Shown one piece after another: positions 8,246 to 15,784 of a stretch of DNA of 64,000 nucleotides (the first letter of the stretch is position 1; every line of letters begins with the position of its first letter). A program made the translations under genes and the position numbers. Under the pieces are notes generated by a model, which had not been told where the DNA came from, made no database searches, and was given only the letters and a program-made list of their open reading frames with translations. Location: the NCBI GenBank assembly GCA_039029355.1, contig JBCCGI010000005.1:124001-188000 (forward strand). Direction: 5' to 3'. Source of the stretch: JBCCGI01 sp039029355 (lineage in GTDB: Bacteria > Planctomycetota > UBA1135 > GCA-002686595).

Positions 8246-10156
8246 GTGGATCCTGACGATCTGGTCGCCGAGGCCTTTGGGGTGCTGCTGCTGCAGGTGC
8301 GCACGGCGCGCCGGGCGCTCGAGGACGTGCAGCGCAACACCTCGCGCTACATGGGCTTCGAGTTCGCCAAGGCCCTGGCCCAGGGGCCCAGCTTCGGCCA
8401 GCCGCCGATGTTCCAGGGGGCGCTCAAGGTCCACGTGGTCAACATCAACGACCTCGCGCCCGGCAACAGCTTCGGCGGCTTTCTGGAGTCGCTCCTGGGA
8501 GGCGTCGGCAGCTTCTTCTCCAACCTGATCGGCGGAACGATCGGGGGCTTCATCACCTCGCTGGCGCTGCCCGAGATGATCGAGCGGGTGGAGCGCATCG
8601 TGCGCGACGTGCGCGCCATCATCGGGCGACTGGGCGTGGGGCAGACGCGCTCGACCCCGGCCAGCGCCTCCAGCACCACGAACAGCAGCGGCAACAACCG
8701 CGCCGAGGCCCAGGCCCAGACCAGCGAGACCTTCGCCACGACGCTGGAGGGCATCCGCGGGACGGTCCGCGACGTGACCGCGCTCTTCCAGGCCGCCAGC
8801 AGCGGCCCCGGCGAGAACGGCGGACCGAACCAGGCCGGCGAGACCTCGCAGACGCCGCTCACGCGCGCCGGCGAGCGCTGGATGTCGATCCTCCAGGGAG
8901 TCAACCGCCTGCTGGACCGAACCACGCACCTGGTGGACGGTCTGGTGCTCGCCATCCCGATCGTGGTGGGCAGCATCGCGCTGCTCGTCGCCAACCTGGG
9001 CGGCATTCGCCAGGCGCTGCTGGAGACGGTCCAGTTCTTCCTGCGCAACGCGCTGATCCTGCGCGGGGTGCTGCTGACGGTGATCTTCGAGACCGTGGCC
9101 TCGGCGGCGCGCCTGGCGGCCTCGGTGGTCGGCCTCCTGGCGACGACGATCCAGAGCCTGTTGACGACCATCGTCGGCACGATTCAGGTGCTCCTGGGCG
9201 CCGCCTTCGACGCGCTGCGGACCCTGACGACGGCGCTGCAGTCGATCGTGCGCGCGCTGCTGCAGTGGATGGTGACGGGCGTCTTCGACACGCTGCGGGC
9301 CATCGGCGACCTGTCGGTCTTCCGCACGCTCGACCACCTGGTGCGCATCCTGCCCTCGCTGCTGCCGCCGATCTTCATGCTGATGAACTCGGGGCGCGAG
9401 CTGCCGGCCCCGGTCATGACGATGCTGCAGGGCGCGCACAACGCGGCCTTCCCGGCCGGTGGATCCTCCGGGTCGGGGTCGGCGTCGGGCTCGCCGAGCA
9501 GCACGGCCGGCACCATCGGCGAGTTCCCCGACCTCGCCGGGATCCTGACTCCGCTCGAGGCGACGCTGTCGAGCGGGATCGACGCCACCGCCGCGCACCT
9601 GCAGCTGGCCGCCACCCAGACCTTCGGCGATGCGGAGGGCTCGCTGCGCGGCCTGGCCGGCCGCTTCGACGCGCAGGTCGCGTCCGAGGCGGACTTCTCG
9701 CGCGGCCTCCTGGCTACGCACGTGGGCCGCATCCGCGGCGAGGCCGACACCCTCGCGGGGACCATCACCGCCCCGCTGAACGCCGAGGGCCAAGCCACGG
9801 GACTGGAGGGCGTCGCGCAGGCCTACCAGGACTGGCTGACGGGCGGCGGCATGAACGCGCTGCTCGCGCAGATCGAGCCCCACTTCGCGGGTCGCGGCGA
9901 GGGCGGCACCGCCGGCGGACCGCTGCGACTGGAGCGCGGCCAGTTCGACCGCCCGCGCGCGAGCGTCGAGATCGATCGCGTGGAGATCGTGCTCGAGCCC
10001 GCGCCGGACGCCGGCGACGACAACGCGAGCGGCTCGCTTGAGCCGCTCCTGGACCACCCCACCGACGAGGAAATCTACGAGGCGATGATGCGCCACATCG
10101 CCGAGCTAGAGGAGCGTGCGATCCGCCCCGCGGACCCGCGCACGCTCCTCGCTTAG
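8246..10156 (+). CDS. Tape-measure-like protein 3
   Basis: 636 residues from a GTG with a good Shine-Dalgarno (GCGGAGGACAGC). Residues about 230-340 form a long hydrophobic block (LVDGLVLAIPIVVGSIALLV, then SVVGLLATTIQSLLTTIVG). The N-terminal 60 residues (DDLVAEAFGVLLLQVRTARRA) look like a docking segment. The C-terminus repeats the strand-linker-helix pattern of proteins 1 and 2 (VEIDRVEIVLE, then DEEIYEAMMRHIAELEER). Ser/Gly-rich linkers are at about 137-160 and 405-425. Inferred role: third tape-measure subunit. Confidence 0.58.
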   Translation: MDPDDLVAEAFGVLLLQVRTARRALEDVQRNTSRYMGFEFAKALAQGPSFGQPPMFQGALKVHVVNINDLAPGNSFGGFLESLLGGVGSFFSNLIGGTIGGFITSLALPEMIERVERIVRDVRAIIGRLGVGQTRSTPASASSTTNSSGNNRAEAQAQTSETFATTLEGIRGTVRDVTALFQAASSGPGENGGPNQAGETSQTPLTRAGERWMSILQGVNRLLDRTTHLVDGLVLAIPIVVGSIALLVANLGGIRQALLETVQFFLRNALILRGVLLTVIFETVASAARLAASVVGLLATTIQSLLTTIVGTIQVLLGAAFDALRTLTTALQSIVRALLQWMVTGVFDTLRAIGDLSVFRTLDHLVRILPSLLPPIFMLMNSGRELPAPVMTMLQGAHNAAFPAGGSSGSGSASGSPSSTAGTIGEFPDLAGILTPLEATLSSGIDATAAHLQLAATQTFGDAEGSLRGLAGRFDAQVASEADFSRGLLATHVGRIRGEADTLAGTITAPLNAEGQATGLEGVAQAYQDWLTGGGMNALLAQIEPHFAGRGEGGTAGGPLRLERGQFDRPRASVEIDRVEIVLEPAPDAGDDNASGSLEPLLDHPTDEEIYEAMMRHIAELEERAIRPADPRTLLA

Positions 10157-10169
10157 CAAAGGGAGAACC

Positions 10170-10886
10170 ATGGAACGCGGACTCTTAGCCAACATCTTCA
10201 ACGTTCCGCCGCTCGTCTTCCGCTTCCAGTACAACCCCGAGCTGCTGCAGGAGCGCAAGCGCTACAAGTACCAACAGGCGAACAGCTTTGGCCGCTGGCG
10301 CTTCGACCAGACCTCCGCCGGCGCCGGCGTGCTGGGAACGCTGGGGGGCCTGTGGGAAGACATCAAGGAGTTCGGCCCGCTCCTGACCGCCACCAAGCCG
10401 CTGGAGGCCATGGAGGGCGAGCCGCGGCAGTACACGCTGGAGTTCTTCCTCGACGCACTGGAGCGCGGGCCCGGGGACACCGACGACCACTTCGGCGGCA
10501 GCATCGAGCCCGACCTCGCGGTCCTGCGCTCGTTCATGTACCCGGCCTGGGACATCGTCGACGTCGGCAAGTGGATGGTGAACGGCATCTTCGACTCGAG
10601 CTGGACGCCGCCCTGCTGGAACCGCCCCCCCACCTGCACGCTGATCCTGGGGCCGCTGAGCTTCGACTGCGTGATGGAGGACCTCGACATCAAGATCGTC
10701 GAGTTCCAGGAGGACCTGTCGCCGGCGCGCGCCGAGGTCTCCGTGAAGCTGCTCGAACAGACGCACTCGCCGACGCCGATGATCGACTTCGTGAAGCGTC
10801 ACGTCGACGTGATCCGCAGCTACAACCGCGCCGGCTTCGGCGAGGACCTCGCGGACGCAACCCCGATCCTCAACCTCTTCGTCTAG
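10170..10886 (+). CDS. CIS tube-baseplate adaptor (CIS_tube-like)
   Basis: 238 residues from ATG 10170 (AAAGGGAGAACC upstream). VFRFQYNPELLQERKRYKYQ near the N-terminus is the hallmark of the contractile-injection-system tube-adaptor N-terminal domain (Afp7/Pvc7-type), which joins the tube end to the spike hub. The rest (YTLEFFLDALERG, WTPPCWNRPPTCTLILGPLS, DLSPARAEVSVKLLEQT) also fits. The LysM half normally fused to this domain is encoded separately by the next gene. Starting at an earlier codon would overlap the preceding CDS. Confidence 0.8.
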   Translation: MERGLLANIFNVPPLVFRFQYNPELLQERKRYKYQQANSFGRWRFDQTSAGAGVLGTLGGLWEDIKEFGPLLTATKPLEAMEGEPRQYTLEFFLDALERGPGDTDDHFGGSIEPDLAVLRSFMYPAWDIVDVGKWMVNGIFDSSWTPPCWNRPPTCTLILGPLSFDCVMEDLDIKIVEFQEDLSPARAEVSVKLLEQTHSPTPMIDFVKRHVDVIRSYNRAGFGEDLADATPILNLFV

Positions 10887-10894
10887 GAGTCGCC

Positions 10895-11212
10895 ATGCCC
10901 GTTGACGTCACGTCCCGCTACCGCCTGCTCAAGAGCTACGAGGTCAGCGACCCGGAGGCCTCGAGCTCGGCCCTGCCGGCGCGGCTCTTGGACGGCGAGC
11001 GCCGGACGAGCGATCTCTACCAGCACCGCGTCTCCGGCGTCGAGACGATCGAGTACCTCGCCTGGCGCTACCTCGGCAAGAGCAACGCCTGGTGGCACAT
11101 CGCCGACGAGAACAAGCTCACCTTCCCCCTAGACCTGCGCCCCGGCGACGTGGTCGGGGTGCCCTCCTCGACCCAGGTCGGCCGCGTGGTTCGCACGCGC
11201 AACTTCGGATGA
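10895..11212 (+). CDS. LysM/gp53-like baseplate adaptor
   Basis: 105 residues. YLAWRYLGKSNAWWHIADEN followed by LRPGDVVGVPS is the LysM-like pattern seen in baseplate wedge proteins of the gp53 type. In these particles the domain is structural and not for peptidoglycan binding. The Shine-Dalgarno TAGGAG lies just upstream, and its stop overlaps the next start (ATGA at 11209). With the preceding gene it probably makes the equivalent of one Afp7-like adaptor. Confidence 0.75.
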   Translation: MPVDVTSRYRLLKSYEVSDPEASSSALPARLLDGERRTSDLYQHRVSGVETIEYLAWRYLGKSNAWWHIADENKLTFPLDLRPGDVVGVPSSTQVGRVVRTRNFG

Positions 11213-12402
11213 CCGCCGACCAAACGCCCTACCTGCGCGTCAAGATCGCGAGCGCCGACGTGAGCACGCACGTGTGGAACCTCGACGTCGAGGACCGCGA
11301 CCGCGGGACCGACGTGGCGACGATGCTGCTCGACGACCCGAGCTCCGCGGTCGCGGACGGGCTGCAGGAGGGCCAGCACGTCGAGATCGACCTGGGCTGG
11401 GAGAGCGAGCACGCGCTGGTCTTCGTCGGCTGCCTCACGTCGGTCAACCCCGTCTCGCGCAACCACACCGAGAGCCGTGTGCGCGTAAAGGCGCAGGACA
11501 TCTCGCACCTCATGACCCGCGAGCCGGCCATCACCGGGCCGCGCCTGACGCGCCAGCACGTGGGCACGCTCGAGGAGATCGTGACCGCCATCGCCGACCG
11601 GCACATGATCCCCCTGGGCGAGGTCAGCGTCGACCCGATGCCCAGCTGGACCGAAGACGAGCCGCTGCTCCAGGCCTGCGACCAGAACGACTGGCAGTTC
11701 CTCCAGGACGTGGCCGAGGATCACCACGCGCGGGCCTTCGTCGAGGTCAACGCGGCGGAGGGCGATACCGCGGCGCAGCGCGAGCGCGGCGGCCAGGCGC
11801 GGCTCTACCTGATGTCCGAGGAGGCGCTCCTGTCCCAGGATCCGATGGGCAAGCTCCACTACTGCCGCGGCCACGGACGGCTGCTCGAGTTCGACTACAC
11901 GCGCACCGGCGGCGGCGCGTCGCCCAGCGCCACGGCGACGGTCACCGACCCGAGCTCCGGCTCGACGCAGACGAGCACGGGTCCCGAGCCTGCCGCCGGC
12001 CCCGACCCGCAGGCGTCGCCCGAGCGCGCCGCCGAGATCGCGCGCCGGCACGGTGAGCGGCGCGCCGAAGACTACGCCGCGGGCGTCCAGATGGCCGCCG
12101 ACTCCGAGGTGCAGCCGGGCGACATGCGCGCGCGCACGACGGTTACCGGCCTGCCCTCCAGCCCCGAGCTCGCCGAGCGCCGCATCCAGCAGGACCGCAC
12201 GCGCATCCTGGGCTTCCAGGGCCGCGGCGTCGCCATGGGCACCATCTTCCTGCGCGCCAAGGGCCCGGTGGAGATCGACGGGCTCGCCAGCTGGGCGGCC
12301 GGGCGCTGGTACGTCCACCGGGTGAACCACGTCGTGCAGCGCACGCGCGTCGACAGCGCGACCGCCCTTACCTTCCGCAGCCGCTTCGTGGCCACCAAGT
12401 GA
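11209..12402 (+). CDS. Spike hub protein (phage late control gpD/gp27-like)
   Basis: 397 residues from the ATG of the ATGA overlap. Short motifs such as DRGTDVATMLLDDPS, GQHVEIDLGWE, RVRVKAQDISHLM and QNDWQFLQDVAEDHHARAFV are typical of gpD/gp27-type hub domains, which form the trimer that adapts the sixfold tube to the threefold spike. Residues about 240-275 are a low-complexity insert. The C-terminal strand set (GMGT-like GVAMGTIFLRAKGPVEIDGL, RWYVHRVNHVV) completes the hub. The spike itself is the next gene, so the VgrG fusion is split as in phage P2. Confidence 0.82.
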   Translation: MTADQTPYLRVKIASADVSTHVWNLDVEDRDRGTDVATMLLDDPSSAVADGLQEGQHVEIDLGWESEHALVFVGCLTSVNPVSRNHTESRVRVKAQDISHLMTREPAITGPRLTRQHVGTLEEIVTAIADRHMIPLGEVSVDPMPSWTEDEPLLQACDQNDWQFLQDVAEDHHARAFVEVNAAEGDTAAQRERGGQARLYLMSEEALLSQDPMGKLHYCRGHGRLLEFDYTRTGGGASPSATATVTDPSSGSTQTSTGPEPAAGPDPQASPERAAEIARRHGERRAEDYAAGVQMAADSEVQPGDMRARTTVTGLPSSPELAERRIQQDRTRILGFQGRGVAMGTIFLRAKGPVEIDGLASWAAGRWYVHRVNHVVQRTRVDSATALTFRSRFVATK

Positions 12403-12406
12403 GCCC

Positions 12407-13216
12407 ATGCTGAACCGCGATCTACAGCGCCACGTTGGCAAGTACTACGGCAAGTACAGCGGCGTCGTCGTCGAGAACGACGACGACGAGCACCGCGGTC
12501 GCCTGCGCGTACGCGTCGAGTCGGTACTCGGCGACGCGGTCGTGCGCGCCCGTCCCTGCGTGCCCTCGGGGCACTTCGTGATCCCCGATCCCGGGGCCCA
12601 GGTGTGGGTCGAGTTCGAGGCCGGCGATCCGCGCTTCGCCATCTGGGTTGGGACCTGGTACGCCGACGGCGAGACCCCCGACGAGGCCCAGGTGGATCCG
12701 CCCAGCCACCGCGTCATCCACACGCCCTCCGGCCACGTCGTCGAGCTCTCCGACGAAGAGGGCGAGGAGAAGATCGTGATCCGGCACAAGAGCGACTCCT
12801 TCCTCGCCATCGGGGCCGACGGCAGCGTGACCATCTCCAACCAGGCGGGCGCGCACCTGCACCTGAACTCGGACGCCGAGGAGACCACGCTCATGAGCCA
12901 GCAGGGTCACCTGGTGACGATGACGCCCGACGCGCTCGTGCTGGTCAACGACGGCGGCTCGGTGTTCGAGCTGAAGGGCGACACCGCTTCGGTGCTGGCC
13001 AAGAACATCGTGCTCTCGGGGTCTTCGGTCGCCGCCGGCGCGAACGCCAGCGACCCCACCATCATGGGCACGGCGTTCAAGGCGCTGTGGCAGGCGGTGA
13101 TGCTGCACACCCATCCGACCGCCATGGGCCCGAGCGGTCCGCCCGGTCCGCCCGGTCCGGTGATCCTGCCGCTTCTCGACGGCGTGCACCTCTCGAGCTC
13201 GGTGGTGGTGAAGTGA
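12407..13216 (+). CDS. Spike protein (gpV/gp5-like, OB fold plus beta-helix)
   Basis: 269 residues. Residues 1-100 (YSGVVVENDDDEHRGRLRVR, FVIPDPGAQVWVEFEAGDP, WVGTWYADGE) are the gp5/gpV OB-fold. About 110-210 hold short repeats (HVVELSDEEGEEKIVIRHK, SFLAIGADGSVTISNQAG) that should build the triple-stranded beta-helix needle. The end has AVMLHTHPTAMGPSGPPGPP, a His-containing and Gly-Pro-Pro tip segment. It should form the membrane-piercing trimer on top of the gpD-like hub. Its stop overlaps the start of the Pro-Leu repeat gene (GTGA). Confidence 0.85.
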   Translation: MLNRDLQRHVGKYYGKYSGVVVENDDDEHRGRLRVRVESVLGDAVVRARPCVPSGHFVIPDPGAQVWVEFEAGDPRFAIWVGTWYADGETPDEAQVDPPSHRVIHTPSGHVVELSDEEGEEKIVIRHKSDSFLAIGADGSVTISNQAGAHLHLNSDAEETTLMSQQGHLVTMTPDALVLVNDGGSVFELKGDTASVLAKNIVLSGSSVAAGANASDPTIMGTAFKALWQAVMLHTHPTAMGPSGPPGPPGPVILPLLDGVHLSSSVVVK

Positions 13217-13572
13217 GCAGCCGCTGCTCCTTCCCGGCGGTGCCGCTGCCTGCGCTGCCGCTGCCGGCCGTCCCCGGTCTGCCCTCGATCCCGGCCCCGC
13301 CCGAGCTGCCCGGGCTGCCCGCGCTTCCCAGCTTCGGGGCGACGCTGCCGGCGCTGCCCGTGCCGGCTCTCCCGCTGCCGGCGGTGCCCGGCGTTCCGGC
13401 TCTGCCCTCGCCGCCGGCTCTGCCGTCGCTGCCGACGCTGCCCGACCTCCCTACCCCGCCGCCGCTGCCGGCGCTGGCGCTCCCGCTGCCGGCCGTGCCG
13501 GGGGTGCCGGCCCTCCCCGCCCCACCGTCGCTGCCCGCTCTGCCGGGACCGCCTCCCTGCCCCCTCGACTGA
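13213..13572 (+). CDS. Pro-Leu repeat protein in the PAAR (spike-tip) position
   Basis: 119 residues from the GTG overlapping the spike-gene stop. After VSSRC the protein is nearly pure three-residue x-L-P/x-V-P repeats in about three longer units (ALPLPAVPGLPSIP, ALPLPAVPGVPALP, ALPLPAVPGVPALP), ending PPPCPLD. Two cysteines, C5 and C116, bracket the repeat. No PAAR motif is visible, although PAAR proteins normally occupy this slot. The strict overlap and codon pattern argue it is translated. Structure could be polyproline-II or a tight beta arrangement; function is unknown, with a spike-tip or spike-coating role inferred from position. Confidence 0.7.
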   Translation: MSSRCSFPAVPLPALPLPAVPGLPSIPAPPELPGLPALPSFGATLPALPVPALPLPAVPGVPALPSPPALPSLPTLPDLPTPPPLPALALPLPAVPGVPALPAPPSLPALPGPPPCPLD

Positions 13573-13592
13573 CCGCTCACGAGAACCTTGCC

Positions 13593-13817
13593 ATGGCACT
13601 CGACAAGAACGCGCTGCGCGACGCCCTGATCGCCGCCTTCCAGCAGGGCATGGACGATCCGGACTGGAGCCAGGAGGACTCCGCCCGCGCGCTGGCGGAG
13701 GCCATCGACGCCTACGTGCGCGCCGCCGACGTGCGCTCGGTCGTGGTCGACGTGGTCGACCCCGGCGGCGCGCCCCTCGGCAGCGGAACCCAGGTCGGCA
13801 GCGGAACCCTCGAATAG
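13593..13817 (+). CDS. Small helical tail/baseplate protein
   Basis: 74 residues. The helix DKNALRDALIAAFQQGMDD plus DSARALAEAIDAYVRAADV, followed by a short strand VVVDVVDPGG and a Gly/Ser-rich end, is common in small phage genes that sit beside baseplate loci. It lies between the spike and gp25 genes. No biochemical role can be assigned; a baseplate assembly or linker role is inferred from context only. Confidence 0.6.
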   Translation: MALDKNALRDALIAAFQQGMDDPDWSQEDSARALAEAIDAYVRAADVRSVVVDVVDPGGAPLGSGTQVGSGTLE

Positions 13818-13826
13818 GAGATCCCC

Positions 13827-14189
13827 ATGCACGCGCGAGGCCCCAGCTATCCCTTCGAGATCGACGCCGCCACGGGCGGTGTCGCCTGGTCCGAGGGCGA
13901 CCAGAAGATCGCCGAGAACGTGCGGCTGATCCTCGGTACGCGCCACGGCGAGCGTCCGCTCGCCCGCGCCTTCGGAACCACGCTGCATCAGCTCGTACAG
14001 GAGCCCAACGACGGAAGCCTCGGGCGCCTGATCGCCAAGCAGGCCCAGGAGATCCTCATGCAGCTGGAGCCGCGCATCGTCGTCACCGACGTGCGCGTGC
14101 AGCAGCACGACGGTGAGCTCGCCCTGGAGCTGCGCTACGTCCACTCCGACCGACCGCAGGCGGACGTCATGGTCGTCCCGCTCGGATAG
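13827..14189 (+). CDS. Baseplate wedge protein (gp25/GPW-like)
   Basis: 120 residues, the standard gp25 size. The pattern YPFEIDAATGGVAWSEGDQK, ENVRLILGTRHGERPLARAF and IVVTDVRVQQHDGELALELR is diagnostic of the gp25/lysozyme-like baseplate wedge family. gp25 links the baseplate wedge to the first sheath ring and triggers contraction. TAGGAG precedes the ATG. Next gene is gpJ, the normal partner. Confidence 0.9.
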   Translation: MHARGPSYPFEIDAATGGVAWSEGDQKIAENVRLILGTRHGERPLARAFGTTLHQLVQEPNDGSLGRLIAKQAQEILMQLEPRIVVTDVRVQQHDGELALELRYVHSDRPQADVMVVPLG

Positions 14190-14194
14190 GCGCC

Positions 14195-15784
14195 ATGACC
14201 CAAGCACCCTCGATCGACTACACGGACAAGGACTACCTGGCCCTGCGCCGAGCGCTGCTGCAGTTCGCGCGCTACCGCCTGCCGGAGTGGACCGACCAGA
14301 GCCCCGCGGACTTCGGCAGCCTGATGGTCGACCTGTTCGCCTACATGGGCGACGTCGTCCTCTACTACCAGGACCGCATCGCCAACGAGAGCTTCCTCGA
14401 CCAGGCCGTCGAGCGGCGCAGCATCGTGAACCTCCTGCGCCTGATCGGCTACGAGCTGCAGCCCCCGGTGCCGGCCGAGGCCGCGCTGGATCTGACGTTC
14501 GATCCGGGGCTCCCCTCCGTCACGGTCGCGAGCGGAGCTCAGTTCCGCGCGGCAGACGTCGAGAGCCCCCAGGTCTTCGAGTACGCGGACGCGGACCTGA
14601 CCATCAACCTGGCGTCCGACCAGGTCGAGACCCTGGACGACGGCCGGCTGCGCTACCGCGGCCTGCCGGTCCGCCAGGCCACGAGCGTGGCGACGCACGT
14701 GATCGGCTCGTCGACGGCAGAGGCCAACCAGTCGTTCGTGCTCGACCCCGGCCCGGTGGTGCTGGACACCCTGGTGCTCGAGGTCAACGAGGGTGCCGGC
14801 TGGGTGCGTTGGGACCGTCGCGAGAGCCTGCTCTACGACATCGGCTCGGATGGCCGCGTGCGGCTTTCCGAGTCGGACGCGCGCCACTACTACGTGCGCC
14901 TGGACGAGGGGGGCGTGGCGCGCGCCTACTTCGGCGACGGTCAGTTCGGGCGGCGTCCGCCCCTCGGGGCGAACAACCGGCGCGCGCGGTTCCAGGTCGG
15001 TGGCGGCGCCGCCGGCAACGTCCCCGCGGGGACGATCCGCGAGTCCCTCGGCGCGATCGCCAACCTGTCCGAGGTCGACAACCCCGAAGCCGCCGCGGGG
15101 GGGCAGGACGCGGAGTCCACCGCCGACGGGGCGCGCTTTGGGCCGCTGGCCTTCCGCTCGCGCGACCGCGCCGTCACGGGGTCCGACTACGAGGCGATGG
15201 CGCATCTTGCGGGCGGCGTGGCGAAAGCGCGCGCACGCGCGCGCAGCTGGAACCTGATCGACCTCTACGTGGCCCCGGCCGGCGAGAGCTGCGGGCCGGT
15301 GCCCGAGTCGCTGCGTCGCCGCCTCCTGGCCTTCTTCGAGGACCGACGGATGGCGGGGACGTTCGTGCGGGTCCTGGACGCGGTCTGCGTGCCGGTCGAC
15401 ATCTCGGTCGAGGTCGCCTACGACGAACGCTACCGCGGCGACGCCGTGCGGCAGGCGGTCGAGGAGGCCGTGGCGAACGAGCTCGCCTACGACAACGTCG
15501 GCTTCGAGGCTCCGGTGTTCCAGAGCACGATCCACAACGCGATCGAGAACGTCGCGGGCGTGCGCCTGGTGACGATCACGCGCTTCAAGCGGCGCGACGA
15601 GGCCGACGACGAGATCGAGAGCGCTCTGGAGCAGAGCAACCTGCCGCCGCTGACGCAGCTACCCGAGGTGCTGCGCAAGGCGCTGACGAAGGAGGTCGAG
15701 GCCGACGGCCGCATCGAGCTGGCCTTCTCCGAGATCCCCGTCCTGGGCGAGCTCGACGTGCAGGTGGCGGTGAGTCCGCGATGA
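14195..15784 (+). CDS. Baseplate J-like protein (gpJ/gp6)
   Basis: 529 residues. IDYTDKDYLALRRALLQFAR, DQSPADFGSLMVDLFAYMGD and LYYQDRIANESFLDQAVERR are the conserved N-terminus of baseplate J/gp6-type wedge proteins, and FRSRDRAVTGSDYEAMAHLA plus VPVDISVEVAYDERYRGD are later family landmarks. It forms the core ring of the baseplate with gp25 and the gpI-like protein. The stop overlaps the start of the next gene (ATGA at 15781), consistent with coupled translation. Confidence 0.9.
   Translation: MTQAPSIDYTDKDYLALRRALLQFARYRLPEWTDQSPADFGSLMVDLFAYMGDVVLYYQDRIANESFLDQAVERRSIVNLLRLIGYELQPPVPAEAALDLTFDPGLPSVTVASGAQFRAADVESPQVFEYADADLTINLASDQVETLDDGRLRYRGLPVRQATSVATHVIGSSTAEANQSFVLDPGPVVLDTLVLEVNEGAGWVRWDRRESLLYDIGSDGRVRLSESDARHYYVRLDEGGVARAYFGDGQFGRRPPLGANNRRARFQVGGGAAGNVPAGTIRESLGAIANLSEVDNPEAAAGGQDAESTADGARFGPLAFRSRDRAVTGSDYEAMAHLAGGVAKARARARSWNLIDLYVAPAGESCGPVPESLRRRLLAFFEDRRMAGTFVRVLDAVCVPVDISVEVAYDERYRGDAVRQAVEEAVANELAYDNVGFEAPVFQSTIHNAIENVAGVRLVTITRFKRRDEADDEIESALEQSNLPPLTQLPEVLRKALTKEVEADGRIELAFSEIPVLGELDVQVAVSPR

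Noticed and set aside
13130..13160. Collagen-like protein in the spike tail
   Set aside because: Only a short SGPPGPPGP run is present; it is a tip or linker and not a collagen domain.
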